Made by a program: the position numbers and the translations under genes | Shown here: positions 23,094 to 31,187 of the stretch, piece after piece | How the letters are laid out: each line of letters starts with the position of its first letter | Position numbering within the stretch: the stretch's first letter is position 1 | NCBI GenBank assembly: GCA_964632945.1 | Contig: CAZWCX010000085.1 | Coordinates: 1 to 32,506, forward strand | Length of the DNA: 32,506 nt | Origin: CAZWCX01 sp964632945 | GTDB taxonomy: Bacteria; Planctomycetota; MHYJ01; WSZJ01; CAZWCX01 | Direction of reading: 5' to 3' | Notes under the pieces: generated by a model | Database searches by the model: none | What the model saw: only the letters and a program-made list of their open reading frames with translations | What the model was told of the DNA's origin: nothing

Positions 23094-24253
23094 TGGCCCG
23101 CAAGGTCGCCGTCGCCGGCACGGGACAAACCCACCATCGCTCCAAGCGCCCGGACGTCAGCATCCCCGAATTGATCCGCGAGGCGGTTGACCGCTGCCTC
23201 GAAAACGCGGCGGTCGGCCTCGCCGACGTCGACGCCATCATCATCGGCAACATGGAGCACTTCGAGGGGATACACCTCTCCGACCTCTGGCCCGCCGAGG
23301 AAGCCGGCCTCTACGGCAAGCCCGGCTTCAAGGTCGCCACCGGCGGAACCACCGGCTCGTCGCTCGCCATCGCCGCCCACACGGTCGTCGCCTCGGGACT
23401 GTACGACCGCGTGATGGCGGTGGGCTGGGAGAAGCTGTCCGAGTCCGCCGGCGAGACCACGACCGGGATCGTCACCGCGTTCGACCCGATCTACGAGCGC
23501 CCGACCCTCGCGGGCGCGATCAGCGGGCTGGCGGTAATCGCGACCCAGTACAGCGAGAAGCACGGCATCCCGGCGGAGCAGGCCGCACTCGCGACCGTCT
23601 ACGCGCGCGCGAATGCCCTGCGCAACCCCTACGCGCACCTGCGCAAGGCGGTTACGGTCGAGGAGGTGCTCGCCTCCCCCATGCTGTCGACTCCGATCCG
23701 CCTGCTCGACATGTGCCCGACCAGCGACGGCGCCTGCGCGGTTCTGTTCGCCTCGGAAGAAGCCGCGCGCCGCACCGCCGGAAAGCCGGCGTGGGTCGCG
23801 GGGGTCTCCTCCTGCCACAATCATACCTTGCTCGGCGACCTCTGCCCGGACACGCCGCCGTACGTCGACTCCCTCGGCAAGGCGGCGCGCGAGGCCTACC
23901 GCCAGGCCGGGATCACGCGTCCGCGCGAGGAGATCGACATCGTCGAAATCTACGGGCCGTGCTCCTGGGCGTGCCTGGAGTGGAGCGAGAACCTCGGCAT
24001 GTGCGGCACCGGGGAGGGCGGAAAGTTCTTCGCCTCCGGCGCCCCTTCGTTCGACGGCGACGTGGTCTGGAGTCCGTCCGGCGGCGTGATCGCGACCAAT
24101 CCGATCGGCGCCACCGGACTCGTGCGCGTCGCCGAGGCCGCCATCCAGATTCGCGGGGAAGGGGGCGACCGCCAGGTCGCGGGGGCGAAGACGGCGCTCG
24201 CGACCGGGTTCGGCGGCAGTTACTGGAGCGAAGTCATGGTCCTGCGGGCCTGA
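23093..24253 (+). CDS. Thiolase-superfamily protein B (SCP-x/Ltp2-like)
   Basis: A 386-aa protein sharing the layout of thiolase A: VAVAGTGQTHHRSKRPD, then KVATGGTTGSSLAIAAH where CASG would be (again no Cys), then ANALRNPYAHLRKAVT, EIYGPCSWACLEW, and a C-terminal SPSGGVIATNPIGATGLVRV in which the thiolase His of GHPIGATG is Asn. The EIYGPC segment aligns with the Y-D-x-F/S segment of aldolase-type relatives and keeps the Tyr, unlike protein A (AETVDRSAC). This suggests an asymmetric pair in which B may be the more active subunit. The ATG overlaps the upstream TGA by one base, so it is translationally coupled. DUF35 protein B follows 26 nt later. Confidence 0.87.
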   Translation: MARKVAVAGTGQTHHRSKRPDVSIPELIREAVDRCLENAAVGLADVDAIIIGNMEHFEGIHLSDLWPAEEAGLYGKPGFKVATGGTTGSSLAIAAHTVVASGLYDRVMAVGWEKLSESAGETTTGIVTAFDPIYERPTLAGAISGLAVIATQYSEKHGIPAEQAALATVYARANALRNPYAHLRKAVTVEEVLASPMLSTPIRLLDMCPTSDGACAVLFASEEAARRTAGKPAWVAGVSSCHNHTLLGDLCPDTPPYVDSLGKAAREAYRQAGITRPREEIDIVEIYGPCSWACLEWSENLGMCGTGEGGKFFASGAPSFDGDVVWSPSGGVIATNPIGATGLVRVAEAAIQIRGEGGDRQVAGAKTALATGFGGSYWSEVMVLRA

Positions 24254-24279
24254 GCCGGGGACCGATCGAGGAGGACGCC

Positions 24280-24747
24280 ATGGCCGAAGCACCCGGCTTC
24301 CTGAGCGTGGAAGCGACGCCGGAACTGCGCTATCGCTATTCCGCGGGGCGGTACGGCAGCCGGTTCCTGACCGCGCTCAAGGACAAGGTGATCCTCGGCT
24401 CGCGCTGCGCCGCCTGCGACTGGGTGCTCGTGCCGCCCCGGATCGCCTGCGCCGGCTGCAGCCGCCCCATGACCCAGTTCGTCCCGGTCGCTCACACCGG
24501 CGCGCTGATCGCGTACACCCAGGTGACCTTTCCCTTCATCGACCCGTTTACCGGCGAGAAGCGGCCGATCCCCTACTGCTACGGCATGATCCGGCTCGAC
24601 GGCACGGACAACACCTTCCAGTACTTCCTGGAAGAGAAGGACGTGCGCCGGCTCCGCTCCGGACTGCGCGTGGAGGCCGTGTTCCGCGACACGCGCGAGG
24701 GATCGATCCGGGACATCCTGCACTTCCGCACGGTCGCGCAGGGTTAG
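24280..24747 (+). CDS. DUF35 zinc-ribbon/OB-fold protein B, thiolase partner
   Basis: A 155-aa protein; GAGGAGG lies just before the ATG. The N-terminal helix YRYSAGRYGSRFLTALKD is strikingly like that of DUF35 A. Zinc-ribbon cysteines are C43, C46, C57 and C60, and the OB-fold carries GALIAYTQVTFPF and YCYGMIRLDGTDN. It likely pairs with thiolase B as protein A pairs with thiolase A. It ends the operon; no intrinsic terminator is visible in the 118-nt convergent gap that follows. Confidence 0.93.
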   Translation: MAEAPGFLSVEATPELRYRYSAGRYGSRFLTALKDKVILGSRCAACDWVLVPPRIACAGCSRPMTQFVPVAHTGALIAYTQVTFPFIDPFTGEKRPIPYCYGMIRLDGTDNTFQYFLEEKDVRRLRSGLRVEAVFRDTREGSIRDILHFRTVAQG

Positions 24748-24865
24748 GTCGGCCGCGTCCGGGCGGTCGTCGCGAGGGCCGGAAAGTCCGCCGCTTGAGG
24801 GGGGCGGGGCGGGTCGGCCCACGGAACTCCCCCCGGGATCGAGGCGCGCGGGGACAAGCGCCGGC

Positions 24866-26170
24866 TCAGGGCGTGAACTGCTCCTTGATCTTCCGCCAGA
24901 GGAGCGAGAGCACGGACTCGCGCCCGGTGATGATGCCGACCTCCGCGACCATGCCGAGTTCCACGCGCCCGACCTCCGAACCGCGGCGAAACTCTCCCGC
25001 CGGGAGATCGAGCCGGACTTTGTAGGCGACGAGGCGGCCGCCGTCGGGAAGGTCGAGCGGGGCGCTGTCGGGGGCCATCCAGATCACCGTCCCCGGCAGG
25101 GTGCCGTACTTCTGGTGCGGGAAGGCCTGGAAGCGGAAGCGCGCGGGCATGCCCGGTTTGAGAAACGCGATGTCGGCGTTCGCGACGTACGCCTCGACCA
25201 CCTGCGGAGCGCCGCGCGGAATCACGCGGGCGATTTCCTGGCCGAGATCGACCATCTCGCCCGCGCGCTGGACCGCCAGCGACACGATCGTGCCGGCGAC
25301 CGGGGAACGCACCTCCGCACGGCCCAATTCCTCGTCGACGGCATTCAGCTTCCCCTGCTGCTGGATAAAGTCCGCTTCCAGGCGGGCGATCTCCGCGTCG
25401 TGCTTCTCGATCTCGCGCTGGGCGGCTTTCTTTTGCGCCTCCTCGGCGGCGGCCAGGCGCTCGACCTCCCGCCCGGCGAGGACGACGTCGGCGCGGTCGA
25501 TGGCGCGCAGCTCCTGCTCGGCGCGAGCCCATCGTTCCTCCGCGAGCTGCCGCGCGCGCACCGCCTGGTTCCACTCCTCGCGCGAGCCGAGCTGGGCCTC
25601 GAAGAGCTTTTGTTTCAGCTCTTCCGTGCTCTTCGCGTGCTCGACTTCGAGTCCGGCGAAGCGGACCTCGCCGCGGGCGCGGTCCTCCCGGACGCGCACG
25701 CGTTGTTCCTCGACCCGGGCCTTCTCCTCCGCCTGACGGCGCGCCTCTTCGCGCGTTCGCGCATCGAGCACGTGCTGCTCGAGAAGGCTGGCGCGGGCGC
25801 GGGCGAGGTTCTCCCGCTGGACCCGCAGGCCCTCCAGGGCGGCGACCAGGCCGGCGCGTTGCGCGCGCGGCTGGGAGAGGTCAAGGCGCACGAGCACGGC
25901 ACCCGCGGGGACGGTGTCCCCTTCCTGGACGAGGACCTCGCTCACGGCGCCGCCCGCCTGGGCGTCCACCGTCGCGATGTCGCCGCTCGGACGCACCGTA
26001 CCGGGGGCGTTCACGGTCAAGTCGACGCGCGAGAGCGCCGCCCAGGCCAGGAGGGAACCGACGGTCAGCACCAGCGACGCGAGCAGCAGGTGCGACGACG
26101 CACGCGGCCGAGCGAGCAGCACCTCGGCCACTTCGTCGAAGTCGCGGATCTCCAGCACGTCTTCGGCCAT
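24866..26170 (-). CDS. HlyD-family membrane-fusion (adaptor) protein
   Basis: A 434-aa protein with GGGAG 9 nt before the ATG. A short cytoplasmic N-tail precedes one membrane helix (~28-47, LLLASLVLTVGSLLAWAAL). A lipoyl-like half with TVNAPGTVRPSG and VSEVLVQEGDTVPAGAVLVRLD follows, then a long coiled coil (~110-290, Glu/Arg/Ala-rich). The second lipoyl half is RSPVAGTIVSLAVQRAGEMV and a beta-barrel domain ends the chain (PGMPARFRFQAFPHQKYGTL). This is the HlyD/EmrA-type adaptor layout. It starts 28 nt after the stop of the C39 ABC exporter, so the pair forms a type-I secretion unit. No TolC-like outer-membrane gene is in the window. Confidence 0.93.
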   Translation of the reverse strand: MAEDVLEIRDFDEVAEVLLARPRASSHLLLASLVLTVGSLLAWAALSRVDLTVNAPGTVRPSGDIATVDAQAGGAVSEVLVQEGDTVPAGAVLVRLDLSQPRAQRAGLVAALEGLRVQRENLARARASLLEQHVLDARTREEARRQAEEKARVEEQRVRVREDRARGEVRFAGLEVEHAKSTEELKQKLFEAQLGSREEWNQAVRARQLAEERWARAEQELRAIDRADVVLAGREVERLAAAEEAQKKAAQREIEKHDAEIARLEADFIQQQGKLNAVDEELGRAEVRSPVAGTIVSLAVQRAGEMVDLGQEIARVIPRGAPQVVEAYVANADIAFLKPGMPARFRFQAFPHQKYGTLPGTVIWMAPDSAPLDLPDGGRLVAYKVRLDLPAGEFRRGSEVGRVELGMVAEVGIITGRESVLSLLWRKIKEQFTP

Positions 26171-26198
26171 CACGCCCCTCTCCCGCTCGCGATCCTGC

Positions 26199-28382
26199 TC
26201 ATCCGGCCGCGGGGGCTTCCAACCCCGCGTCCGGCGCCATCTGAGTGGTCCACAGCCGATGATACGCACCGCCCCGGGCGAGCAGTTCGTCATGGCTTCC
26301 CTGTTCGACGATCCGGCCCTCGTGGAAGACCACGATCCGGTCGGCATTGCGGATCGTGCTCAGACGGTGGGCGACGATCACCGCCGTGCGGTTGCGCAAG
26401 ACGTCGCGCAGGCTCCGGTGAATCGCCCGTTCGCTCTCGGAGTCGAGGTGGCTCGTCGCCTCGTCGAAGATCAGCAGCGCCGGGTCCTGCAGCAGGGCGC
26501 GGGCGATCGCGATCCGCTGCCGCTGCCCGCCGGAGAGATTGACGCCGCGCTCGCCGACCATGGTCTCGTACCGCCCCGGCAGTTTCGAGATGAAGTCGTG
26601 GATGTGCGCCCCGCGCGCGGCGGCGATCACCTCCTCGAGGGTTGCATTCGGCTTTCCGAGCGCGATGTTGTCGCGGATCGTGCCGTTGAAGAGGTAGGGA
26701 TCCTGCGCGACGATGCCGACCTGGGAGCGGAGCGCGGCGAGGCGCAGGTCCCGCAGGTCGAAGTCGTCCACCAGCACCCGGCCCTCGGTCGGGTCGTGGT
26801 AGCGCGCCAGCAGCCCGCAGCACGTCGTCTTCCCCGAACCGCTCTCCCCCACGAGCGCGACCGTCCGGCCCGCGGGGATTTCGAGATCGATCCGGTCGAG
26901 CACCTTCCCGCGGCTTCCGTACGCGAACGAGACGCCCTGAAAGACGATCCCCTTGCTCAGGCCGGGCCACTCGGCCTTGGCCCCCTCGTCCCAGTTCTTC
27001 TCCGTCTCCAGGTCGAGAATGTCCCCCAGACGCTCCATCGCGATTCCCGCGTCCTGGAACGTCGCCTGCAGCCCGCTCATCCGCTCGATCGGCCCCAGCA
27101 TCGCGGCCAGCAGGGAGTGGAAGAAAAGCACCTGCCCGGGGGTGAGCACCCCCTCCAGGGCGAGATGAGCCCCGTACCAGAGAACCCCCACCGTTCCGGC
27201 GCCCGACAGCAACGCAACCAGGTTCTGGCTGGTGAGCGAGATCGCCCCGAGCGAGAAGACCGATTTCACGACGCGCACGAGCGACGCCTCGGTGAGCGCC
27301 TGGCGCCGACGTTCGGCGCCGAACACCTTGAGGGTGGCGACCCCTTCGACGTCCTCCACGAGGCAGGACTGCAGTTCGGCGGCGTTCTCCATGATCCGAC
27401 GCTGCCGGGCCGCCAGCGGCGCCGCCTGGAGATAGAAGACCAGCCCGAACAGGGGCACGAGCAGAACACACACCGTCGCGAGCCCGGGATGGACCGCGTA
27501 CATGACCGCGACCGAAACCACGATCATGATCGCATCGACCACCGCCGACAGCGTCACGCCGCTGAGCGCCTGGCGGACCTTGACCGCGTCGTTCACGCGG
27601 GAGAGCACCTCCCCGGTCTTACGCGTGTCGAAGAATCGCATCGGCAGGGTCAGGATGTGCCGGTAGTAGGCGGAGATGAGCGTCAGATCGACGTTCTGCC
27701 CGACGTGGAGCAGGAAGTACTGACGCAAAGTGCCGAAGAGCAGCCGCAGGAGCACGAGCAGGAGCAGCCCCGCCGTGGCGAGATTGAGGAGGTGCGGCTC
27801 CCGGTGGACGAAGACATGGTCGACGAGGAATTGGATGTAGAACGAACTGCCCAGCCCGAGGACGGTGTAGAGCAGCGTGCAGAAGAACGCTTCGAGGGTG
27901 AGCGGCAGGGTCGGCCGGAGCAGCGGGAGGAACCGGGCCCAGAGTCCCGTGCGTCCGGGAACGGAGCGAAGCGCCGGGGTGGGCACCAGGAGAAGGAGAT
28001 ACCCCTTCCAGATCTTCGCGAACTCTGCGAGAGACAGGGTGACGATTCCGCGTCCGGGATCGGCGACGAGCACGTCCTTCTTGCGCACGCGGTGAAGGAC
28101 GACGAAGTGGGACAACCCTTGCGCCGTGACGACGTGGGCGATCGCCGGGACGGGGATCCCCGGCAGGGCTTCGAGGGGACCGCGGACGGCCTTCGCGCGG
28201 AGACCGAGCCGTTCGGAGGCCTCGACGAGGCCGAGGAGGGAGGTGCCGACGCGATCGGTGCCGGCGAGTTCGCGGACCCGGCCGATCCCGATGTCGAGCC
28301 CGTGCTGCTTGACCACGGTGGCGAGCGCCGCCGCGCCGCAGTCCCGCTGATCGTGCTGGCGCACGCAGGCCCAACGGGCCAT
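26199..28382 (-). CDS. ABC exporter with N-terminal C39 peptidase (PCAT)
   Basis: A 727-aa protein; GAGG 7 nt upstream supports ATG 28382. Residues 1-~130 form a C39 cysteine peptidase: QHDQRDCGAAALATV with C15, SHFVVLH with H92 and VADPGRG with D108. Six TM helices follow (~150-435, including LPMRFFDTRKTGEVLSRVND), then an ATPase with GESGSGKT, Q-loop VAQDPYLF, signature LSGGQRQRIAIARALL, LLIFDEATSHLD and an H-loop IVAHRLST. PCAT exporters cleave a double-Gly leader and export the mature peptide; all catalytic residues are intact. No certain precursor gene is adjacent. Encoded with the HlyD-type adaptor downstream. A possible -10 (TATAAG) lies at 28429-28434 on the minus strand with a weak -35. 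Confidence 0.95.
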   Translation of the reverse strand: MARWACVRQHDQRDCGAAALATVVKQHGLDIGIGRVRELAGTDRVGTSLLGLVEASERLGLRAKAVRGPLEALPGIPVPAIAHVVTAQGLSHFVVLHRVRKKDVLVADPGRGIVTLSLAEFAKIWKGYLLLLVPTPALRSVPGRTGLWARFLPLLRPTLPLTLEAFFCTLLYTVLGLGSSFYIQFLVDHVFVHREPHLLNLATAGLLLLVLLRLLFGTLRQYFLLHVGQNVDLTLISAYYRHILTLPMRFFDTRKTGEVLSRVNDAVKVRQALSGVTLSAVVDAIMIVVSVAVMYAVHPGLATVCVLLVPLFGLVFYLQAAPLAARQRRIMENAAELQSCLVEDVEGVATLKVFGAERRRQALTEASLVRVVKSVFSLGAISLTSQNLVALLSGAGTVGVLWYGAHLALEGVLTPGQVLFFHSLLAAMLGPIERMSGLQATFQDAGIAMERLGDILDLETEKNWDEGAKAEWPGLSKGIVFQGVSFAYGSRGKVLDRIDLEIPAGRTVALVGESGSGKTTCCGLLARYHDPTEGRVLVDDFDLRDLRLAALRSQVGIVAQDPYLFNGTIRDNIALGKPNATLEEVIAAARGAHIHDFISKLPGRYETMVGERGVNLSGGQRQRIAIARALLQDPALLIFDEATSHLDSESERAIHRSLRDVLRNRTAVIVAHRLSTIRNADRIVVFHEGRIVEQGSHDELLARGGAYHRLWTTQMAPDAGLEAPAAG

Positions 28383-28697
28383 GGCTGATCCTCGTCGATG
28401 GGCCGATCGGGCAGGACCGGCGTGACCTCTTATATCCGGGTTGTGCGGAGGCGACCAGAGGATTCGACGCCGACGCCGGGCTGACAAATCGTGTCGCGAC
28501 GGGCGCCGCGGGCGTGACCGCGGGTGTCGCCCGTCCGCGTCGGCCGCTGCCGTCCGCCGCACCCGCAGAACTCAAGGGATTGTGCTGACTGGAGTTCGGA
28601 TAGAACCGCTCGATCCGCTTGCGCGGGTACGGGGATTGCTGAACCCCCAACGTGAAACGTGACAACTCGGGAATGGCGGCTTGATGAGGAGACGGAG
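28383..28697. other. 315-nt divergent region without a recognisable gene
   Basis: It separates the C39 exporter from a short plus-strand gene. It holds a weak plus-strand promoter candidate (TTGTGC, 15 bp, TAGAAC at 28580-28606) and the exporter's -10 near 28429. No repeats or RNA gene are recognised. Confidence 0.5.
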
Positions 28698-28910
28698 ATG
28701 TTTGAGGAAGTGGCGCGTGAGGAAAGTGCCCGTGTGGTTGGGGGCGCGGTCCTGGTGATGGCGGCGGCGGCGGTCCCGCTGAGTGGATTGGTTTCCTTCG
28801 CGGTCGATCTCGGCATGGTGACGCTCACCAGCAATCAGCTGCAGGCGTCGGGGGATGCCGCGGCGTTGGCGGGCGGGTCGGCCCTCATCGACGGCGGGCG
28901 ACGGTCCTGA
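28698..28910 (+). CDS. Short TadE/G-like (Tad_N) protein, possibly truncated
   Basis: A 70-aa protein; GGAG 6 nt upstream supports ATG 28698. Residues ~13-60 fit the N-terminal Tad/Flp-pilus-like domain: a Gly-led membrane helix (GGAVLVMAAAAVPLSGLVSF), AVDLG, and then LQASGDAAALAGGSAL, the classic LQ-x-x-x-DAAALAG phrase. Family proteins usually run on for hundreds of residues; here a TGA stops the frame at once, and no continuation is recognisable in other frames, so it may be a remnant. As an alternative, EEVAREESARVVGG resembles a double-glycine leader next to a divergent C39 exporter. The Tad match is stronger. Confidence 0.6.
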   Translation: MFEEVAREESARVVGGAVLVMAAAAVPLSGLVSFAVDLGMVTLTSNQLQASGDAAALAGGSALIDGGRRS

Positions 28911-29322
28911 GAGGTCTGCCCACCGACATCCGGAGACGCGGACTCGCTCGAGGCGACCGGGCCTCGCCGCCCTCCCCTCCGGACCGCACGCGAGTTTCCC
29001 GCCGCCGGCGAATGCGCCGGCTGACCCGGGGCGCGGGCGGCGGGAAACCGCGATGGGCCGTTCTCCGCGGGCGCCGCAAGCCGCACAATCCGTCGTTTCG
29101 ATGCGGAAATCGTGCGTACGCGACGGGTCGGAGTCGAAGCGCCTCCCGCGCACCGTAGGCCTCGCATCCGACGTGATCCGGTAGCGTGCCGCGACCGTCT
29201 CGACGGCGACGTCGGCCGCAAACCGGCCTGGCACTTGGCCTAGCGCCCGCACTCCTCCCGCGCGGCGAATTCCCGGGGGGCGCGGATTCGGCCGCACAGC
29301 CCCGCCGGAAGTGGCCAGAAAG
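28911..29322. other. ~410-nt structured non-coding stretch ending at a strong terminator
   Basis: No gene with a ribosome site or family resemblance is visible. It contains a 13-bp perfect inverted repeat (28994-29006 with 29036-29048) that itself encloses a GCCGGCG/CGCCGGC stem. Known RNA motifs (tmRNA, RNase P, SRP) are not recognised. It may be the 3' UTR of the preceding gene or a separate RNA. Confidence 0.5.
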
Positions 29323-29362
29323 GCGGGTTCCAGGCGATGATCGCCCTGGAACCCGCATTTTT
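29323..29362 (+). terminator. Strong intrinsic terminator
   Basis: A 12-bp perfect stem GCGGGTTCCAGG/CCTGGAACCCGC, extended internally by CGAT/ATCG, is followed by ATTTTT. No ordinary gene precedes it within 400 nt on the plus strand. Confidence 0.88.
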
Positions 29363-29386
29363 GCTATATTTTTTCGGGATTCCCTC

Positions 29387-29414
29387 TTGACGGAAGGCGT
29401 CGCGCCCATATAAT
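29387..29414 (+). promoter_or_regulatory. Strong promoter of the HU gene
   Basis: TTGACG and a perfect TATAAT are separated by 16 bp. The leader to GTG 29512 is ~90 nt and contains an A-rich stretch near 29440. Confidence 0.85.
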
Positions 29415-29511
29415 CAGCGCCCAAGTCGCACGTCGAGATTCAAAAAAAAGAAGCTACGGGGTCCGGTCGAATCCCGGTCCCGTCAGATTTCACGCATAGG
29501 GAGGATCGTTC

Positions 29512-29781
29512 GTGAACAAGCAGGAACTCATCCAGGCGGTCGCCAACGAGATCGAGACCACGAAGGCCGGTTCCGAGAAGGCCGTCAACGCGGTGCTGAA
29601 CGCGATCAAGAAGGGCCTCCAGAAGGACAAGTCCGTCCAGCTGGTGGGTTTCGGCACGTTCGGCGTGCGGACCCGCAAGGCCCGCCAGGGTCGCAACCCG
29701 CGCACGGGCGAGACGATCAAGATCAAGGCCTCCAAGACGGTCGGCTTCAAGGCGGGGAAGGATCTCAAGGAGTCCCTGTAA
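29512..29781 (+). CDS. hup: HU-family nucleoid DNA-binding protein
   Basis: An 89-aa protein of standard HU length. GTG start with AGGGAGG 7 nt upstream. MNKQELIQAVANE opens the family-typical helix pair, VQLVGFGTFGVRTRKARQGR is the conserved core and start of the DNA-binding beta-arm, and GRNPRTGETIKI carries the arm tip with the intercalating proline. It binds and bends DNA non-specifically and compacts the nucleoid. A strong promoter and terminator make it a single-gene, highly expressed unit. IHF is excluded by the lack of alpha/beta-specific features, though the distinction is not absolute. Confidence 0.97.
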   Translation: MNKQELIQAVANEIETTKAGSEKAVNAVLNAIKKGLQKDKSVQLVGFGTFGVRTRKARQGRNPRTGETIKIKASKTVGFKAGKDLKESL

Positions 29782-29810
29782 ACCCGACTGATTAACGAGA
29801 TTGACCATGT

Positions 29811-29850
29811 AGGGACGGCCCCGTTCTGCGGGGTCGTCCCTTCGTCTTTT
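29811..29850 (+). terminator. Intrinsic terminator after HU
   Basis: A 13-bp stem (29811-29823 with 29829-29841, one G-U pair, 5-nt loop) is followed by TCGTCTTTT. Confidence 0.9.
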
Positions 29851-29926
29851 GTTGCGCCGCGCCTCCGGCCTCGGCTATCATGCCGTTTCCCCCATTTCAT
29901 CGTCCCATCTGCAGGGAGATCGATCC

Positions 29927-31096
29927 ATGGGCAGCTTCGCGGGCGTGGACTTCTTCCAACTCGACGCCCTCCTCTCCGAAGAGGAGAAGATGGTACGCAA
30001 GACGGCTCGCGACTTCGTCGAGAACCGCGTCCTGCCGGTCATCGAGCGCCACTACCGCGACGCGACCTTTCCGATGAATCTCATTCCGGAGATCGGGGAG
30101 CTCGGCTTTCTGGGCGCCAACCTCCAGGGGTACGAGTGCGCGGGGCTGAACAACGTCGCCTACGGGCTCATCCTCCAGGAGCTGGAGCGCGGTGACAGCG
30201 GGCTGCGCAGCTTCGTCTCCGTGCAGGGATCGCTGGTGATGTACCCGATTTGGGCCTTCGGCAGTGAGGAGCAGAAGCAGAAGTGGCTCCCCGCGATGTC
30301 GCAGGGGCGCAAGATCGGGTGCTTCGGGCTTACCGAGCCGGACTTCGGCTCCAATCCCGGCGGGATGCTGACGCGAGCGACCCGAAAGGGCGAGCAGTAC
30401 GTCCTGAACGGGACCAAGCGCTGGATCACCAACGGCTCGATCGCGGACGTCGCGGTGGTGTGGGCGCGAATGGACGACGACCAGATCGGCGGATTCCTGG
30501 TCGAGAAGGGTACGCCCGGCTACCAGCCGCGGGAGATCAAGGGGAAGTACTCCCTGCGCGCGTCCGATACCTCCGAGTTGATCATGGAGGACTGCAAGAT
30601 TCCCGCCGCGAACCGGCTGCCGAAGACCGACGGCCTCAAGGCGGCGCTCATGTGTCTCACGCAGGCGCGCGCGGGGATCGCGTGGGGCGCACTCGGGTCG
30701 GCCATGGCCACCTACGATTGCGCGCTCCAGTACGCGAAGACGCGCGTCCAGTTCGGCAAGCCGATCGGGGGGTTCCAGCTCGTCCAGGCGAAGCTGGCCG
30801 AAATGATCACGGAGATCACGAAGGGGCAGATGCTCTGCCTGCAGCTGGGCCGGATGAAGGACGCGGGAACGGCCAAACACTATCACGTCTCCATGGCCAA
30901 GCGGAACAACGTCTACTGGGCGCTGGAGATCGCGCGCACGGCGCGGGACATCCTCGGCGCTTCCGGGATCACGGACGAGTATCCGATCATGCGCCACATG
31001 AACAACCTGGAGTCGGTCATCACCTACGAAGGGACCCACGACATCCACACCTTGATCCTGGGCCAGGAAATCACCGGCTTGGCCGCGTTCACGTAA
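29927..31096 (+). CDS. gcdH: Glutaryl-CoA dehydrogenase
   Basis: A 389-aa protein; GGGAG 8 nt before ATG 29927 supports this start over longer frames. It is an acyl-CoA dehydrogenase of the glutaryl-CoA group: ERGDSGLRSFVSVQGSLVMYPI (with the substrate-side Arg after SG), GCFGLTEPDFGSNPGGM for FAD/substrate binding, GKYSLRASDTSELIM, RAGIAWGALG, LQLGRMKDAG and AKRNNVYWALEIAR. VITYEGTHDIHTLILG contains the catalytic base E368. The enzyme oxidises and decarboxylates glutaryl-CoA to crotonyl-CoA in lysine, tryptophan and aromatic degradation; electrons leave through ETF. No neighbouring pathway gene is present. A non-decarboxylating relative cannot be excluded from sequence alone. Confidence 0.95.
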   Translation: MGSFAGVDFFQLDALLSEEEKMVRKTARDFVENRVLPVIERHYRDATFPMNLIPEIGELGFLGANLQGYECAGLNNVAYGLILQELERGDSGLRSFVSVQGSLVMYPIWAFGSEEQKQKWLPAMSQGRKIGCFGLTEPDFGSNPGGMLTRATRKGEQYVLNGTKRWITNGSIADVAVVWARMDDDQIGGFLVEKGTPGYQPREIKGKYSLRASDTSELIMEDCKIPAANRLPKTDGLKAALMCLTQARAGIAWGALGSAMATYDCALQYAKTRVQFGKPIGGFQLVQAKLAEMITEITKGQMLCLQLGRMKDAGTAKHYHVSMAKRNNVYWALEIARTARDILGASGITDEYPIMRHMNNLESVITYEGTHDIHTLILGQEITGLAAFT

Positions 31097-31119
31097 TCGT
31101 GCCGGGGCCTGCCGCGCTG

Positions 31120-31148
31120 TTGTATTGCGGCGGATGGGGTGCTATCAT
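31120..31148 (+). promoter_or_regulatory. Promoter for the rhomboid-like gene
   Basis: TTGTAT and TATCAT are separated by 17 bp. Transcription would start ~33 nt before ATG 31188, consistent with either proposed start codon. Confidence 0.6.
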
Positions 31149-31187
31149 AGGCCCGGGCTCGACGGAAGTTCCCTGGCGGTGTCACCG

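Noticed and set aside
25914..28388. Long plus-strand frame opposite the C39 exporter
   Set aside because: Antisense shadow of a gene with complete peptidase and ABC motifs.
28855..29184. Frame continuing the Tad-like protein after a frameshift
   Set aside because: The product is Arg/Pro/Ser-rich with no similarity to the rest of Tad-type proteins.
28911..29322. tmRNA, RNase P or SRP RNA
   Set aside because: None of their conserved sequence motifs could be found on either strand.
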